Source: Pseudomonadota bacterium
Lineage (GTDB): Bacteria; Pseudomonadota; Alphaproteobacteria; Rhizobiales; Hyphomicrobiaceae
Direction: 5' to 3'
Length of the DNA: 25,262 nucleotides
Assembly (NCBI GenBank): GCA_023410905.1
Contig: JAEYPL010000216.1
Location: forward strand, 1-25,262
Shown here in pieces: positions 14,662-22,412 of the stretch. Under the pieces are notes generated by a model that had not been told where the DNA came from, searched no databases, and worked only from the letters and a program-made list of their open reading frames with translations. A program made the translations under genes and the position numbers. Position 1 is the first letter of the stretch. Each line of letters starts with the position of its first letter.

Positions 14662-15413
14662 CAGAGAACTCCCGCCTCATCCTTGAGCTTCGCGACCAGC
14701 TCGGCGACGCTGCCTACCTTCACGCCGGCCTTGCGGCCCGCAGGTTCGGTCGTCTTCAGCACCTTGAGCCGCGGCGTGACATCGACGCCGAAGTCGGCGG
14801 GCTTCTTCGTATCGAGTGGCTTTTTCTTCGCCTTCATGATGTTCGGCAGCGAAGCATAGCGCGGCTCATTGAGGCGCAGGTCCGTCGTCACGATGGCCGG
14901 CATGTTGAGCTTGATGCTCTCGAGGCCACCGTCGACCTCGCGCGTCACCGAGAGCGAGCTGCCCTCGATCGCGACCTTCGAGGCGAACGTGCCCTGCGGC
15001 CAGCCGAGCAGCGCTGCGAGCATCTGACCCGTCTGGTTGCTGTCGTCGTCGATGGCCTGCTTGCCGAGAATGACGAGCCCGGGCTGCTCCGCTTCGACGA
15101 TGCCCTTGAGAAGTTTCGCGACGGCGAGCGGCTCGACGACCTCATCACCGGTCTCGACGAGGATGCCGCGGTCGGCGCCCATGGCGAGCGCGGTGCGGAT
15201 TGTCTCCTGCGCTTTCGCTGGCCCGATCGAGACGGCGACGATTTCCGTGACTGCGCCCTTTTCCTTGAGGCGGATCGCCTCTTCGACGGCGATCTCGTCG
15301 AACGGGTTCATCGACATTTTGACGTTGGCGAGCTCGACGCCCGAGCCATCCGCCTTGACCCTGATCTTCACGTTGTAGTCGACGACCCGCTTAACGGGCA
15401 CCAGCACTTTCAT
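14661..15413 (-). CDS. etfB: Electron transfer flavoprotein, beta subunit
   Basis: AMP-binding subunit of ETF and carrier of the loop that docks onto client dehydrogenases. It starts MKVLVPVKRVVDYNVKI and has the signature LNEPRYASLPNIMKAKKKP (181-199), which includes the recognition-loop leucine and the lysines that are methylated in some species. Length 250 residues is normal. It is the first gene of etfB-etfA-hbd. A promoter-like pair lies about 180 nt upstream, near 15594-15622, next to a small palindrome. Confidence 0.97.
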   Translation of the reverse strand: MKVLVPVKRVVDYNVKIRVKADGSGVELANVKMSMNPFDEIAVEEAIRLKEKGAVTEIVAVSIGPAKAQETIRTALAMGADRGILVETGDEVVEPLAVAKLLKGIVEAEQPGLVILGKQAIDDDSNQTGQMLAALLGWPQGTFASKVAIEGSSLSVTREVDGGLESIKLNMPAIVTTDLRLNEPRYASLPNIMKAKKKPLDTKKPADFGVDVTPRLKVLKTTEPAGRKAGVKVGSVAELVAKLKDEAGVL

Positions 15414-15807
15414 AGATACAGCGCTCCCCAGACCTTAGGAAAATCGGCTCCGAAACGGCATAACGGAAGCGCGCACCCGCTGTGGTGCGCCGATCCGATT
15501 GCGCAGTGGTTCAATGCGGTTCCGCCACTTGGCCGGGAGGCCTGCGAATGTCCGCACAAAGCCGTGATTTCGGCCTCTCGCAGATGCGAAATAAGACTAG
15601 GTCGTGTCAATTTGCAAGTCAATCGTGCGACAGTTTGTCGTGTAATTGGGCAGGCTCTGTCATGCGTCGCGCGCACAGCCTTAAGAACCTGTTCCTACGA
15701 TAGAAGAGGATTTGCGCGGGGGCTCGCTTGGCGCCTAGTCTTCAGGCAGCGTCGTCGGATATCGATGCCGCTGCAGATGGTCCTCATTGACGTTCAGGGA
15801 ACACGAT
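15414..15807. other. Divergent control region between etfB and the CoA-transferase gene
   Basis: A 394-bp gap without a convincing gene. It holds a minus-strand promoter candidate (15594-15622), a 13-bp inverted repeat CGACA-GTT-TGTCG (15628-15640) and the ribosome binding site CAGGGA before 15808. A minus-strand frame at 15410-15676 is open but has no codon or sequence character of a real protein. Confidence 0.5.
15594..15640 (-). promoter_or_regulatory. Candidate etfBA-hbd promoter with operator-like palindrome
   Basis: Minus strand: TTGACT (15622-15617), 17-nt spacer, TAGTCT (15599-15594). Directly upstream of the -35 box lies the inverted repeat CGACA-N3-TGTCG (15628-15640), placed where an activator or repressor could bind. 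The binding protein is unknown. Confidence 0.38.
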
Positions 15808-17076
15808 ATGTCGGGTACGGCCGGGGCAGTTGGCGGCAACAATCAGGTGGCCGCAGGTGCCCTCGGGGACGTGCTCGTGCTCGACCTCACGCAGATGCTG
15901 GCGGGGCCGTTCGTGACCATGATGCTCGCCGACCAGGGCGCCCGCGTCATCAAGATCGAGCCGCCGGGGGGCGATGCGACGCGCCTCTTCGGGCCGTTCG
16001 CCGAGGGCCAGGTGGGCGTGCCGGATGGCGGCTACGGCGGCTATTTTGGATCGACGAACCGGAACAAGGAATCGATCGTCCTCGACCTCAAGTCCGAGGC
16101 GGGGCGCGAGGTTCTGAAGCGGCTCGTCGCAAAGGCCGACATTCTCGTCGAGAACTTCCGGGCTGGTGTGATGGATCGCCTCGGCCTCGGCTATGAGACG
16201 CTTGCCGAGATCAATCCACGCCTCGTCTACGGCACCATCCGCGGCTTCGGCGATCCCCGTTCCGGGCGCAGTCCTTATGCCGCGTGGCCGGCCTACGACA
16301 TCGTTGCCCAGGCCATGGGCGGCATTATCGCGATCACCTCGCCAACGCCCGGCGGACCGCCGACCAAAATCGGGCCGGGCGTGGGCGATCTTATTCCGGC
16401 GATGCAGTGCGCATTCGGCATTCTGGCAGCGCTGCATCATGCGCGTGCGACGGGGCGCGGACAGTTCGTCGATGTCGCCATGGTGGATGGCGTGCTGGCG
16501 GCCTGCGAAAGGCCCGTATTCCAGTATTCCTATGATGGCATCTCGCCAGGCCCTGAAGGCAATAGCCATCCGCTGCTCTGCCCTTACGGCCTCTTTCCGG
16601 CCAAGGACGGCTGGGTGGCGATAGGCTGTCCGCACGACGAATTCTGGCGCTTGCTCGTAAAGACGATCGGCCGACCGGAGCTTGCGGAAGACCCGCGCTA
16701 TCGCTTGACGCGCGACCGCCTCGACAGGCGGGCCGAGGTCGAGGGGCTGGTGACGGATTGGACTTCGGCGCGCACCAAGGCCGAGATTACTGAAGTGCTC
16801 GGCGGCAAGATCCCATTTGGCCCCGTGCGCAGCTTCGATGAGATCTTCGACGACCCGCACATCGCCGCACGCGGCATGCTGGCGGAGGTGGATCTGCCGG
16901 GCATCATGGATCGCACGTTCAAGGTGGCGGGCCCGGCCGTAAAGCTCTCCGAAACGCCGGGTGGCGTGCGCACGCGTGCGCCGATGACGGGTGAACACAC
17001 CGCAAAGGTGTTGGCAGAGTTCGGTTACAGCGAAACAGAGATTGCGAAGCTCAGCTCATCGCGCGCGGAAAGGTAA
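15808..17076 (+). CDS. Family III CoA-transferase (CaiB/BaiF type)
   Basis: Moves CoA between carboxylic acids through an enzyme-bound aspartyl intermediate. The N-terminal pattern VLVLDLTQMLAGPFVTMMLA and GARVIKIEPP is typical. The likely catalytic residue is Asp164 in AYDIVAQAMGG (162-172). The region TGRGQFVDVAMVDGVLA and the C-terminal PFGPVRSFDEIFDDPHI complete the family pattern. ATG 15808 follows CAGGGA by 7 nt and gives 422 residues; a TTG at 15787 would add 7. The specific acids cannot be told from sequence; carnitine, succinate/acyl and formyl/oxalyl pairs occur in the family. Its divergent position to etfBA-hbd suggests acyl-CoA metabolism. Its stop is 4 bp from that of xerC. Confidence 0.92.
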   Translation: MSGTAGAVGGNNQVAAGALGDVLVLDLTQMLAGPFVTMMLADQGARVIKIEPPGGDATRLFGPFAEGQVGVPDGGYGGYFGSTNRNKESIVLDLKSEAGREVLKRLVAKADILVENFRAGVMDRLGLGYETLAEINPRLVYGTIRGFGDPRSGRSPYAAWPAYDIVAQAMGGIIAITSPTPGGPPTKIGPGVGDLIPAMQCAFGILAALHHARATGRGQFVDVAMVDGVLAACERPVFQYSYDGISPGPEGNSHPLLCPYGLFPAKDGWVAIGCPHDEFWRLLVKTIGRPELAEDPRYRLTRDRLDRRAEVEGLVTDWTSARTKAEITEVLGGKIPFGPVRSFDEIFDDPHIAARGMLAEVDLPGIMDRTFKVAGPAVKLSETPGGVRTRAPMTGEHTAKVLAEFGYSETEIAKLSSSRAER

Positions 17077-17080
17077 GCGC

Positions 17081-18046
17081 TCAGGTCGAGCGCGCGCGCG
17101 GATGGGCGAGGTCGTAGACCTTCAGCAAGCGTTCGCGGTCGACCTCGGTATAGACCTGCGTCGTCGAGAGCGACGCATGCCCCAGCAACTCCTGGATTTG
17201 TCTGAGATCGGCGCCGGCGGACAGCAGGTGCGTCGCGAAGGAGTGGCGCAGCGCGTGCGGTGTCGCCGTCTCGGGAAGACCGAGCGCGCCGCGCAGACGC
17301 TCCATGAGCAGTTGGATGATGCGCGGCGATAGCGGGCCACCCTTGGCGCCGCGAAACATCGGCTCTTCCTTCTCAAGCGGGAAAGGGCAAAGCTCAACGT
17401 AGCGCGCGACGGCCTGCTGGATGGCGGGCAGGATCGGCACGAGCCGTTCCTTGCCGCCCTTGCCGGTAATGCGAAGCGCCTCGCGGCCCGGCATGGGCGC
17501 GTCTGCGAGCGTGAGCCCGAGCGCCTCCGAGATGCGCAGACCGGCGCCGTAGAGCAGCAGCAACACGGCGAGATCGCGAGCTCGCACCCAGTCGAGATCG
17601 GCGGCCATGTCGGCTTCGACGACATGCGCTGCCTTGGTGACCGTCAGCGGGCGCGGCAGCCCGCGTGCGACGCGCGGCGAGCCGACCTTGAGAATGGCGT
17701 GGTTCTTGAGCGATTGGCTCGCCTCGAGCCAGCGGAAGAACTGCCGGAACGACGACATGGCGCGCGCGAGTGAGCGGTTCTCGACGCCGTGCCGCCGCCT
17801 GCTGGCGAGGAAGGCGCGGAAGGCCGGCGGATCGAGGCGGCGGATGTCTGCGAGCGTCGGCTGGCGTCCCAGGCGATGCGCAAGCCAGCCGCAGAGCTGG
17901 CGCCAGTCGCGCTCATAGGCTTCGATCGTATTGGTGCTCGCGGCGCGTGCGACGAGATGCGTGCGCCAGCGCTCAAGCGCTGCGGCGAGATCCTCCGCGA
18001 TGGCAACGTCGTCGCTTTCCAGCATGGCGCGCGCGGGTCCGGTCAC
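17081..18046 (-). CDS. xerC: Tyrosine recombinase XerC
   Basis: Site-specific recombinase that with XerD resolves chromosome dimers at dif. The N-terminal core-binding domain spans about residues 20-110 and the catalytic domain 130-315. Catalytic residues are visible: Arg171 (GAGLRISEAL), Lys196 (TGKGGKER), His264 and Arg267 (TPHALRHSFATHLL), His290 (LGHASLSTTQ) and Tyr299 (VYTEV). Length 321 and the overall pattern fit alphaproteobacterial XerC better than a phage integrase, and there are no mobile-element genes or att-like repeats around it. The GTG at 18046 and an ATG at 18025 are both possible starts; neither has a strong ribosome binding site. Confidence 0.9.
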   Translation of the reverse strand: MTGPARAMLESDDVAIAEDLAAALERWRTHLVARAASTNTIEAYERDWRQLCGWLAHRLGRQPTLADIRRLDPPAFRAFLASRRRHGVENRSLARAMSSFRQFFRWLEASQSLKNHAILKVGSPRVARGLPRPLTVTKAAHVVEADMAADLDWVRARDLAVLLLLYGAGLRISEALGLTLADAPMPGREALRITGKGGKERLVPILPAIQQAVARYVELCPFPLEKEEPMFRGAKGGPLSPRIIQLLMERLRGALGLPETATPHALRHSFATHLLSAGADLRQIQELLGHASLSTTQVYTEVDRERLLKVYDLAHPRARST

Positions 18047-18128
18047 CCCGGTTCGTACATTTGCAGTGCTCTTGAGCGCTCTGCTGTTTCGGTTAACAAA
18101 TGCTTAAGACATAAAAATGGGGGGAAGC

Positions 18129-19823
18129 ATGAATGAGCGCGTCGCGTGCGATGTCCTCGTCGTCGGGTCCGGTGCAGGTGGCTTTTCGGCGGCACTCACG
18201 GCGCGCCATCATGGCCTCGATGTGCTCATGGTGGAGAAGGAGGCGCTCTTCGGCGGAACGACCTGTTACTCCGCCGGCGTGATCTGGATTCCGGGCAGTG
18301 CGCAAGCCAAGGCCGCCGGGATCAACGATGGTCCTGCGGAAGCCCTGCGCTACTTGGAGAGCATTGCCGGAAATCGCCTCGACCGTGCGCGTGCAGAAGC
18401 CTTCCTTGCGACCGGCCCGGAGATGCTGTCGTTCCTCGAGGCCAATACCGACGCGCGTTACACGCTCGTTCCGACATGGGCGGATTACGAACCCGAGTTG
18501 CCGGGCGGCTCCGATGGCGGGCGTTCGCTCGCACCGGAGCCCTTCGACGGACGCAGGCTCGGCAAGCGCTTCGATGCGCTTCGCCCGCCGCTCGCTTCCA
18601 TGATGCTGCTCGGCGGCATGATGGTCGGGCGCACCGATCTCCCGCACCTCTACAACATGATGCGCGTGCCCAAGTCCGCATGGCACGCCGTGCGCATGTT
18701 CGCCCGCTATGGCCGGGACCGCCTCAAATGGAAGCGCGGTACGCGACTGGCGAATGGGAACGGCCTGATCGCTGCTTTGTCTGTTGCGGCAGAAAAGAAG
18801 GGCATTCCACTCTGGCTAAACTCGCCGTTGGTTTCTCTCGTCGATGAGGATGGGAGAATTGCCGGCGCGATTGTGCGCAGGGAAGGACGCGACGTCGAGA
18901 TCCGCGCGCGTCGTGGTGTGGTGCTCGCGTGCGGCGGCTTCGCGGGCGACGCTGCCCTGAAAGCGCGGCTCTATGCGCATGTCGCGGCAGGGCGCGCGCA
19001 CCAATCGTTACCGCCAGCAACCAACAGCGGCGATGGCATCAGGATCGCGAGCGAGGCCGGTGCAGCCTTCAACGCGGATGTGCATTTCGCGGCCGCCTGG
19101 ACGCCCGTTTCGTTCGTGCCGGAACCCGATGGCACCAAGCTGCCGTATCCGCACTTCATCGATCGCGGAAAGCCCGGCTTCATTGCCGTCGATCGGCGCG
19201 GCAAGCGCTTCGTCAACGAGGCCAAGTCCTATCATGTGTTTGTGCCGGCCATGATCGAGGCTTGCCGCGGTGATGCCGAGACCGAATGCTGGAACATCTG
19301 CGACCACGCAGCCATCCGGCGCTGGGGCCTCGGTGCGGCGCCGCCGAGGCCGGCACGTCTGAAGCCCTATCTCGACAGCGGCTACGTCGTGAGTGGCGCC
19401 ACCCCCGAAGAGCTCGGGCGCCGCATCGGCATCGATGCCGCTGGCTTGGCCGGAACCATCCGAACGTTCAACGAGGGCGCGCGGCGAGGCGTGGATGCGG
19501 AATTCGAGCGCGGCACGGACGCCTACCAGCGCTTCAATGGCGCGCCCGGACACACGCCCAATCCCTGCGTGGCGCCGCTCGATAGTCCACCCTACTACGC
19601 TGTGCGTCTCGTGCCTGGCGACATCGGCACCTTCGCCGGCCTCAAGACGGACGCCTCCGCACGGGTGCTCGACAAGGAGGGGGAACCCATCAAGGGGCTC
19701 TATGCCGCCGGCAATGACATGGCCAGTGTCATGGGCGGGACTTACCCCGGCGCCGGCATCACGATCGGCCCAGCTCTCACTTTCGGCTACATCGCCGGCC
19801 GCCATCTGGCGGGGAAAGTCTGA
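18129..19823 (+). CDS. FAD-dependent oxidoreductase, 3-ketosteroid dehydrogenase-like
   Basis: Flavoprotein of the fumarate-reductase/3-ketosteroid-delta1-dehydrogenase group. The FAD-binding motif is VVGSGAGGFSAALTA (11-25), followed by VEKEALFGGTTCYSAGVIWIPG (given in part: FGGTTCYSAG at 41-50). The C-terminal segment GGTYPGAGITIGPALTFG, with Tyr539 in the place of the proton-abstracting Tyr of KstD enzymes, supports alpha,beta-dehydrogenation of a ketone. ATG 18129 (MNERVACD) was chosen because GGGGGGAA precedes it; ATG 18117 lacks a site. It has 564 residues and no signal peptide. There are no steroid catabolism genes nearby, so a steroid substrate is unproven. Confidence 0.88.
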   Translation: MNERVACDVLVVGSGAGGFSAALTARHHGLDVLMVEKEALFGGTTCYSAGVIWIPGSAQAKAAGINDGPAEALRYLESIAGNRLDRARAEAFLATGPEMLSFLEANTDARYTLVPTWADYEPELPGGSDGGRSLAPEPFDGRRLGKRFDALRPPLASMMLLGGMMVGRTDLPHLYNMMRVPKSAWHAVRMFARYGRDRLKWKRGTRLANGNGLIAALSVAAEKKGIPLWLNSPLVSLVDEDGRIAGAIVRREGRDVEIRARRGVVLACGGFAGDAALKARLYAHVAAGRAHQSLPPATNSGDGIRIASEAGAAFNADVHFAAAWTPVSFVPEPDGTKLPYPHFIDRGKPGFIAVDRRGKRFVNEAKSYHVFVPAMIEACRGDAETECWNICDHAAIRRWGLGAAPPRPARLKPYLDSGYVVSGATPEELGRRIGIDAAGLAGTIRTFNEGARRGVDAEFERGTDAYQRFNGAPGHTPNPCVAPLDSPPYYAVRLVPGDIGTFAGLKTDASARVLDKEGEPIKGLYAAGNDMASVMGGTYPGAGITIGPALTFGYIAGRHLAGKV

Positions 19824-19879
19824 CCGACACCCGCTAACAACTTGCTTTCCGCCACATTTTAGCCAATCGAGCCGCCAAC

Positions 19880-19908
19880 TTGCGATTTGGGGCGCGCCAA
19901 CGTATGTT
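19880..19908 (+). promoter_or_regulatory. Candidate mnmA promoter
   Basis: TTGCGA (19880-19885), a 17-nt spacer and TATGTT (19903-19908), about 120 nt before the mnmA ATG at 20027. Both boxes match the sigma70 consensus only partly (about 4 of 6 each). Confidence 0.35.
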
Positions 19909-20026
19909 GCGCCGCGATACCAGTGTTCCCGCGCGGCCCCAGTTGTGGTTCAAGTCGCGGTTCATGTGCTGGAGTAATCTGCGCGTTTGCCGCCCGTGTC
20001 CCGGCGGCCTCCATACGGTCAATCGT

Positions 20027-21265
20027 ATGCCTATAGCTACTCTCGATCCGGCCTCTCTCGGGCGCCTCCATGGCGTTGCCGATGGCGCGCGCGTCGTCGT
20101 CGCGATGTCGGGCGGCGTGGACAGCTCCGTGGCCGCAGCCCTCGCGAAGGCAGCGGGCTATGACGTCGTCGGCATCACGCTGCAGCTCTATGACCATGGC
20201 GCGGCGACCGGCCGAAAGGGCGCTTGCTGCGCCGGTCAGGACATTCACGATGCGCGCCGCGTCGCCGAGCATCTGGGCATTGCACACTACGTACTCGACT
20301 ACGAGCGCCAGTTCCGCGAGGCGGTGATTGCACCATTCGCGGAGAGCTATCTCGCCGGCGAGACACCCATCCCGTGTGTGTCGTGCAACCAGAACATCAA
20401 GTTCTCAGGCCTCCTCGACACGGCTCGCGAGATCGGTGCCTCGGCGCTGATCACCGGCCACTACGTCGACTGGGGCACTGTCCAGGGCCGACCGGCGCTC
20501 TATCGTCCCGTCGATCTCGGCCGCGACCAGAGCTATTTCCTTTTCGCGACGACGCGCGAAGAACTTGCGTTCCTGCGCTTTCCTCTCGGCGCCCTGCAGA
20601 AGGCGGAGGTGCGCGAGCTTGCCCGCGCGCTCGATCTGCCGGTTTCGGAGAAGGCCGACAGCCAGGACATCTGCTTCGTGCCGACCGGCCGCTACAGCGA
20701 CGTCATCGAGCGACTGAAGCCCGAAGCGGCGACGCCGGGAAACATCGTTCACGTCGATGGACGGGTTCTCGGCCGCCACGATGGCATCATCGGATTCACG
20801 GTCGGCCAGCGTCGTGGTCTCGGCGTGACGGGCCGCGATCCACTGTACGTCGTTCGGCTCGACGCAGCCCGTGCAGAGGTGGTTGTCGGGCCCCGAGACA
20901 GCTTGCGTGTGCGCAAGATTATGCTTAAAGACGTGAATTGGCTCGGGGACGAGCTGGTCGATGGCGGGGGCGCCGTGCGTGAACGTATCCATGTGCGCGT
21001 GCGTTCATCACAAGAGCCGTTATCGGCGGTTCTCACGCTCGAAGGGCGAGCGGCAGCGGTTGTTCTGGACGACGGAGAGTTCGGGGTGGCTCCGGGTCAG
21101 GCGTGCGTCTTCTATTCATCCGATACGATGGCGCGCGTGCTCGGTGGCGGCTGGATCACTGCGACCTCTTCCGACATAGACGAATTGGGTTCCAGTGCCG
21201 CATCAGGGGCAGTGGGCTCTCGTGCTAGTGCACATGCTGGTGTAGCTGCTGGTCCCGGCGGATGA
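20027..21265 (+). CDS. mnmA: tRNA-specific 2-thiouridylase
   Basis: Installs the 2-thio group on wobble uridine 34 of tRNA-Lys, -Glu and -Gln, using ATP to activate the base and a persulfide sulfur relay. The PP-loop is SGGVDSS (28-34). The catalytic cysteines are Cys117 in IPCVSCN and Cys216 in DSQDICFVP. Segments GHYVDWG and RDQSYFLF are also typical. The start at ATG 20027 (MPIATLDPASL) gives 412 residues. The longer frame back to 19880 overlaps the promoter and is not conserved-looking. The last 30 or so residues after GGGWIT form a Ser/Ala/Gly-rich tail beyond the usual end. pmtA follows closely. Confidence 0.96.
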   Translation: MPIATLDPASLGRLHGVADGARVVVAMSGGVDSSVAAALAKAAGYDVVGITLQLYDHGAATGRKGACCAGQDIHDARRVAEHLGIAHYVLDYERQFREAVIAPFAESYLAGETPIPCVSCNQNIKFSGLLDTAREIGASALITGHYVDWGTVQGRPALYRPVDLGRDQSYFLFATTREELAFLRFPLGALQKAEVRELARALDLPVSEKADSQDICFVPTGRYSDVIERLKPEAATPGNIVHVDGRVLGRHDGIIGFTVGQRRGLGVTGRDPLYVVRLDAARAEVVVGPRDSLRVRKIMLKDVNWLGDELVDGGGAVRERIHVRVRSSQEPLSAVLTLEGRAAAVVLDDGEFGVAPGQACVFYSSDTMARVLGGGWITATSSDIDELGSSAASGAVGSRASAHAGVAAGPGG

Positions 21266-21350
21266 GGGCAGCGGGCGTTCTGCCCGCATGAGTGCATTGA
21301 CGGGGACATCGTCGATGTTGCGTTCGGAGAACGGGCAAGGAACGTCGGGA

Positions 21351-22031
21351 ATGCAGAACAGTACAGCCGGGCGCACGACAACAGCCCAGATGGATGAGGC
21401 GACTGTAAGGTTGGCCTATCGTCGCTGGGCGCCCGTCTACGACAATACCTTCGGTCGCTTTACGACGGAAGGTCGCCGGCACGCCGTGGAGTTCATCAAC
21501 CAGCGTCAGGGCAAGGTGCTCGAGGTCGGTGTTGGTACGGGCCTCTCGCTTCCTGACTATGGCCGCCATCTCGAGATCGTCGGCATCGACCTTTCGCCCG
21601 AGATGCTCGACAAGGCGCGCGAGAAGGTCGCCGAGGAAGGCCTGAGCAACGTCACTGGCCTGCACGAGATGGATGCGAGCGAGCTCACGTTTCCGACGGG
21701 CTCCTTCGATACCGTCGTCGCCATGTACGTGATGACCGTGGTGCCGGACCCCGAGAAGGTCATGCGCGAGCTTGCGCGCGTGTGCAAAGTTGGCGGCGAA
21801 GTGATCCTGGTGAATCATTTCAGCCAGGAAGAGGGTGTGCGCGGCTGGGTAGAGCGCCGCATGGCGCCGTTCGCCGACAAGCTCGGCTGGCACCCGGTCT
21901 TCGATGTCGACCGCGTCCTGGTCTGTGACAACCTGAAGCTGCTCGGTCGGCGCGCGCTGCGCCCGTGGGGCCTCTTCACGATGCTGCGCTTCGAGAAGAT
22001 GCGCGAAGTCGTGCAAGTCGCAGCGGAATAA
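21351..22031 (+). CDS. pmtA: Phosphatidylethanolamine N-methyltransferase (PmtA type)
   Basis: SAM-dependent methyltransferase that converts phosphatidylethanolamine stepwise to phosphatidylcholine at the inner membrane, as in rhizobia. The SAM motif is KVLEVGVGTGLSLPDY (55-70). The opening RLAYRRWAPVYDNTFG and the segment HEMDASELTFPTGSFDTVVAMYVMTVVPDP (seen in part as MYVMTVVPDP) match soluble rhizobial-type PmtA. The closing PWGLFTMLRFEK is also typical. ATG 21351 has AAGGA 9 nt upstream and gives 226 residues. ATG 21288 would add 21 residues but sits in a hairpin, and ATG 21390 has no ribosome binding site. Confidence 0.9.
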   Translation: MQNSTAGRTTTAQMDEATVRLAYRRWAPVYDNTFGRFTTEGRRHAVEFINQRQGKVLEVGVGTGLSLPDYGRHLEIVGIDLSPEMLDKAREKVAEEGLSNVTGLHEMDASELTFPTGSFDTVVAMYVMTVVPDPEKVMRELARVCKVGGEVILVNHFSQEEGVRGWVERRMAPFADKLGWHPVFDVDRVLVCDNLKLLGRRALRPWGLFTMLRFEKMREVVQVAAE

Positions 22032-22049
22032 GTCAAGAAAAACGGGGGT

Positions 22050-22110
22050 TCGGGGGTGTTCCCCCGAGCGGGGTGAAGGGGCGGCAGCCCCTCTCGCGCC
22101 ATGGGCGCGA
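22050..22110 (+). terminator. Three tandem hairpins between pmtA and tRNA-Met
   Basis: Three perfect stems follow one another after pmtA: 22050-22067 (TCGGGGG/CCCCCGA, loop TGTT), 22077-22092 (AGGGGC/GCCCCT, loop GGCA) and 22094-22110 (TCGCGCC/GGCGCGA, loop ATG). The last is followed by TTTC. The set probably ends pmtA transcription. The G-run/C-run style resembles dispersed repeats seen in other alphaproteobacterial genomes. Confidence 0.6.
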
Positions 22111-22139
22111 TTTCGAGTGGCGGCTTTGGTCAGCTTCTA

Positions 22140-22168
22140 TTGACAGTCGTTGTGCGCCATCCTTATAC
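22140..22168 (+). promoter_or_regulatory. Strong sigma70-type promoter for tRNA-Met
   Basis: TTGACA (22140-22145), a 17-nt spacer, TTATAC (22163-22168); start of transcription expected near 22175, just before the tRNA. The -35 box is perfect. Confidence 0.65.
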
Positions 22169-22183
22169 GGGGGCGCTGGTTAT

Positions 22184-22260
22184 GGCGGGATAGCTCAGGT
22201 GGTTAGAGCGAAGGTCTCATAATCCTTAGGTCGGCGGTTCAAGTCCGCCTCCCGCTACCA
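22184..22260 (+). tRNA. tRNA-Met (anticodon CAT)
   Basis: A 77-nt cloverleaf with encoded CCA. The acceptor stem pairs GGCGGGA (22184-22190) with TCCCGCT. The D-arm is GCTC/GAGC. The T-arm is GGCGG-TTCAAGT-CCGCC. The anticodon loop is CTCATAA. The CAT anticodon fits elongator tRNA-Met; the C-less 72 position and lack of three G-C pairs at the base of the anticodon stem argue against initiator. A lysidine-modified tRNA-Ile cannot be fully excluded. The anticodon stem has a T31-T39 mismatch and the acceptor starts with a G1-T72 wobble. Confidence 0.95.
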
Positions 22261-22412
22261 TTCATTCGGATCGTCAGCGCGCGCTCCGGCCTTTTGCCCA
22301 TCCGGACCCTAATATAGCCCTAATGAGACGTTAACGAAGCAGCATCGCGCCGTTGCTTCGACTCATTGTGTCGTGCGTGAGCGTCTTTCCGCACAAGGGA
22401 GCCCGATGGGCC

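Noticed and set aside
15410..15676. 88-codon minus-strand open frame upstream of etfB
   Set aside because: No ribosome binding site, irregular composition, and it covers the candidate promoter and palindrome.
14475..16196. 573-codon open frame on the plus strand
   Set aside because: Covers etfA and etfB in antisense and part of the CoA-transferase out of frame. Low-quality, Arg/His/Asp-rich product.
17081..18046. Possible phage or island integrase
   Set aside because: Length, motifs and lack of adjacent tRNA, att repeats or mobile genes fit XerC. The only tRNA is 4 kb away and intact.
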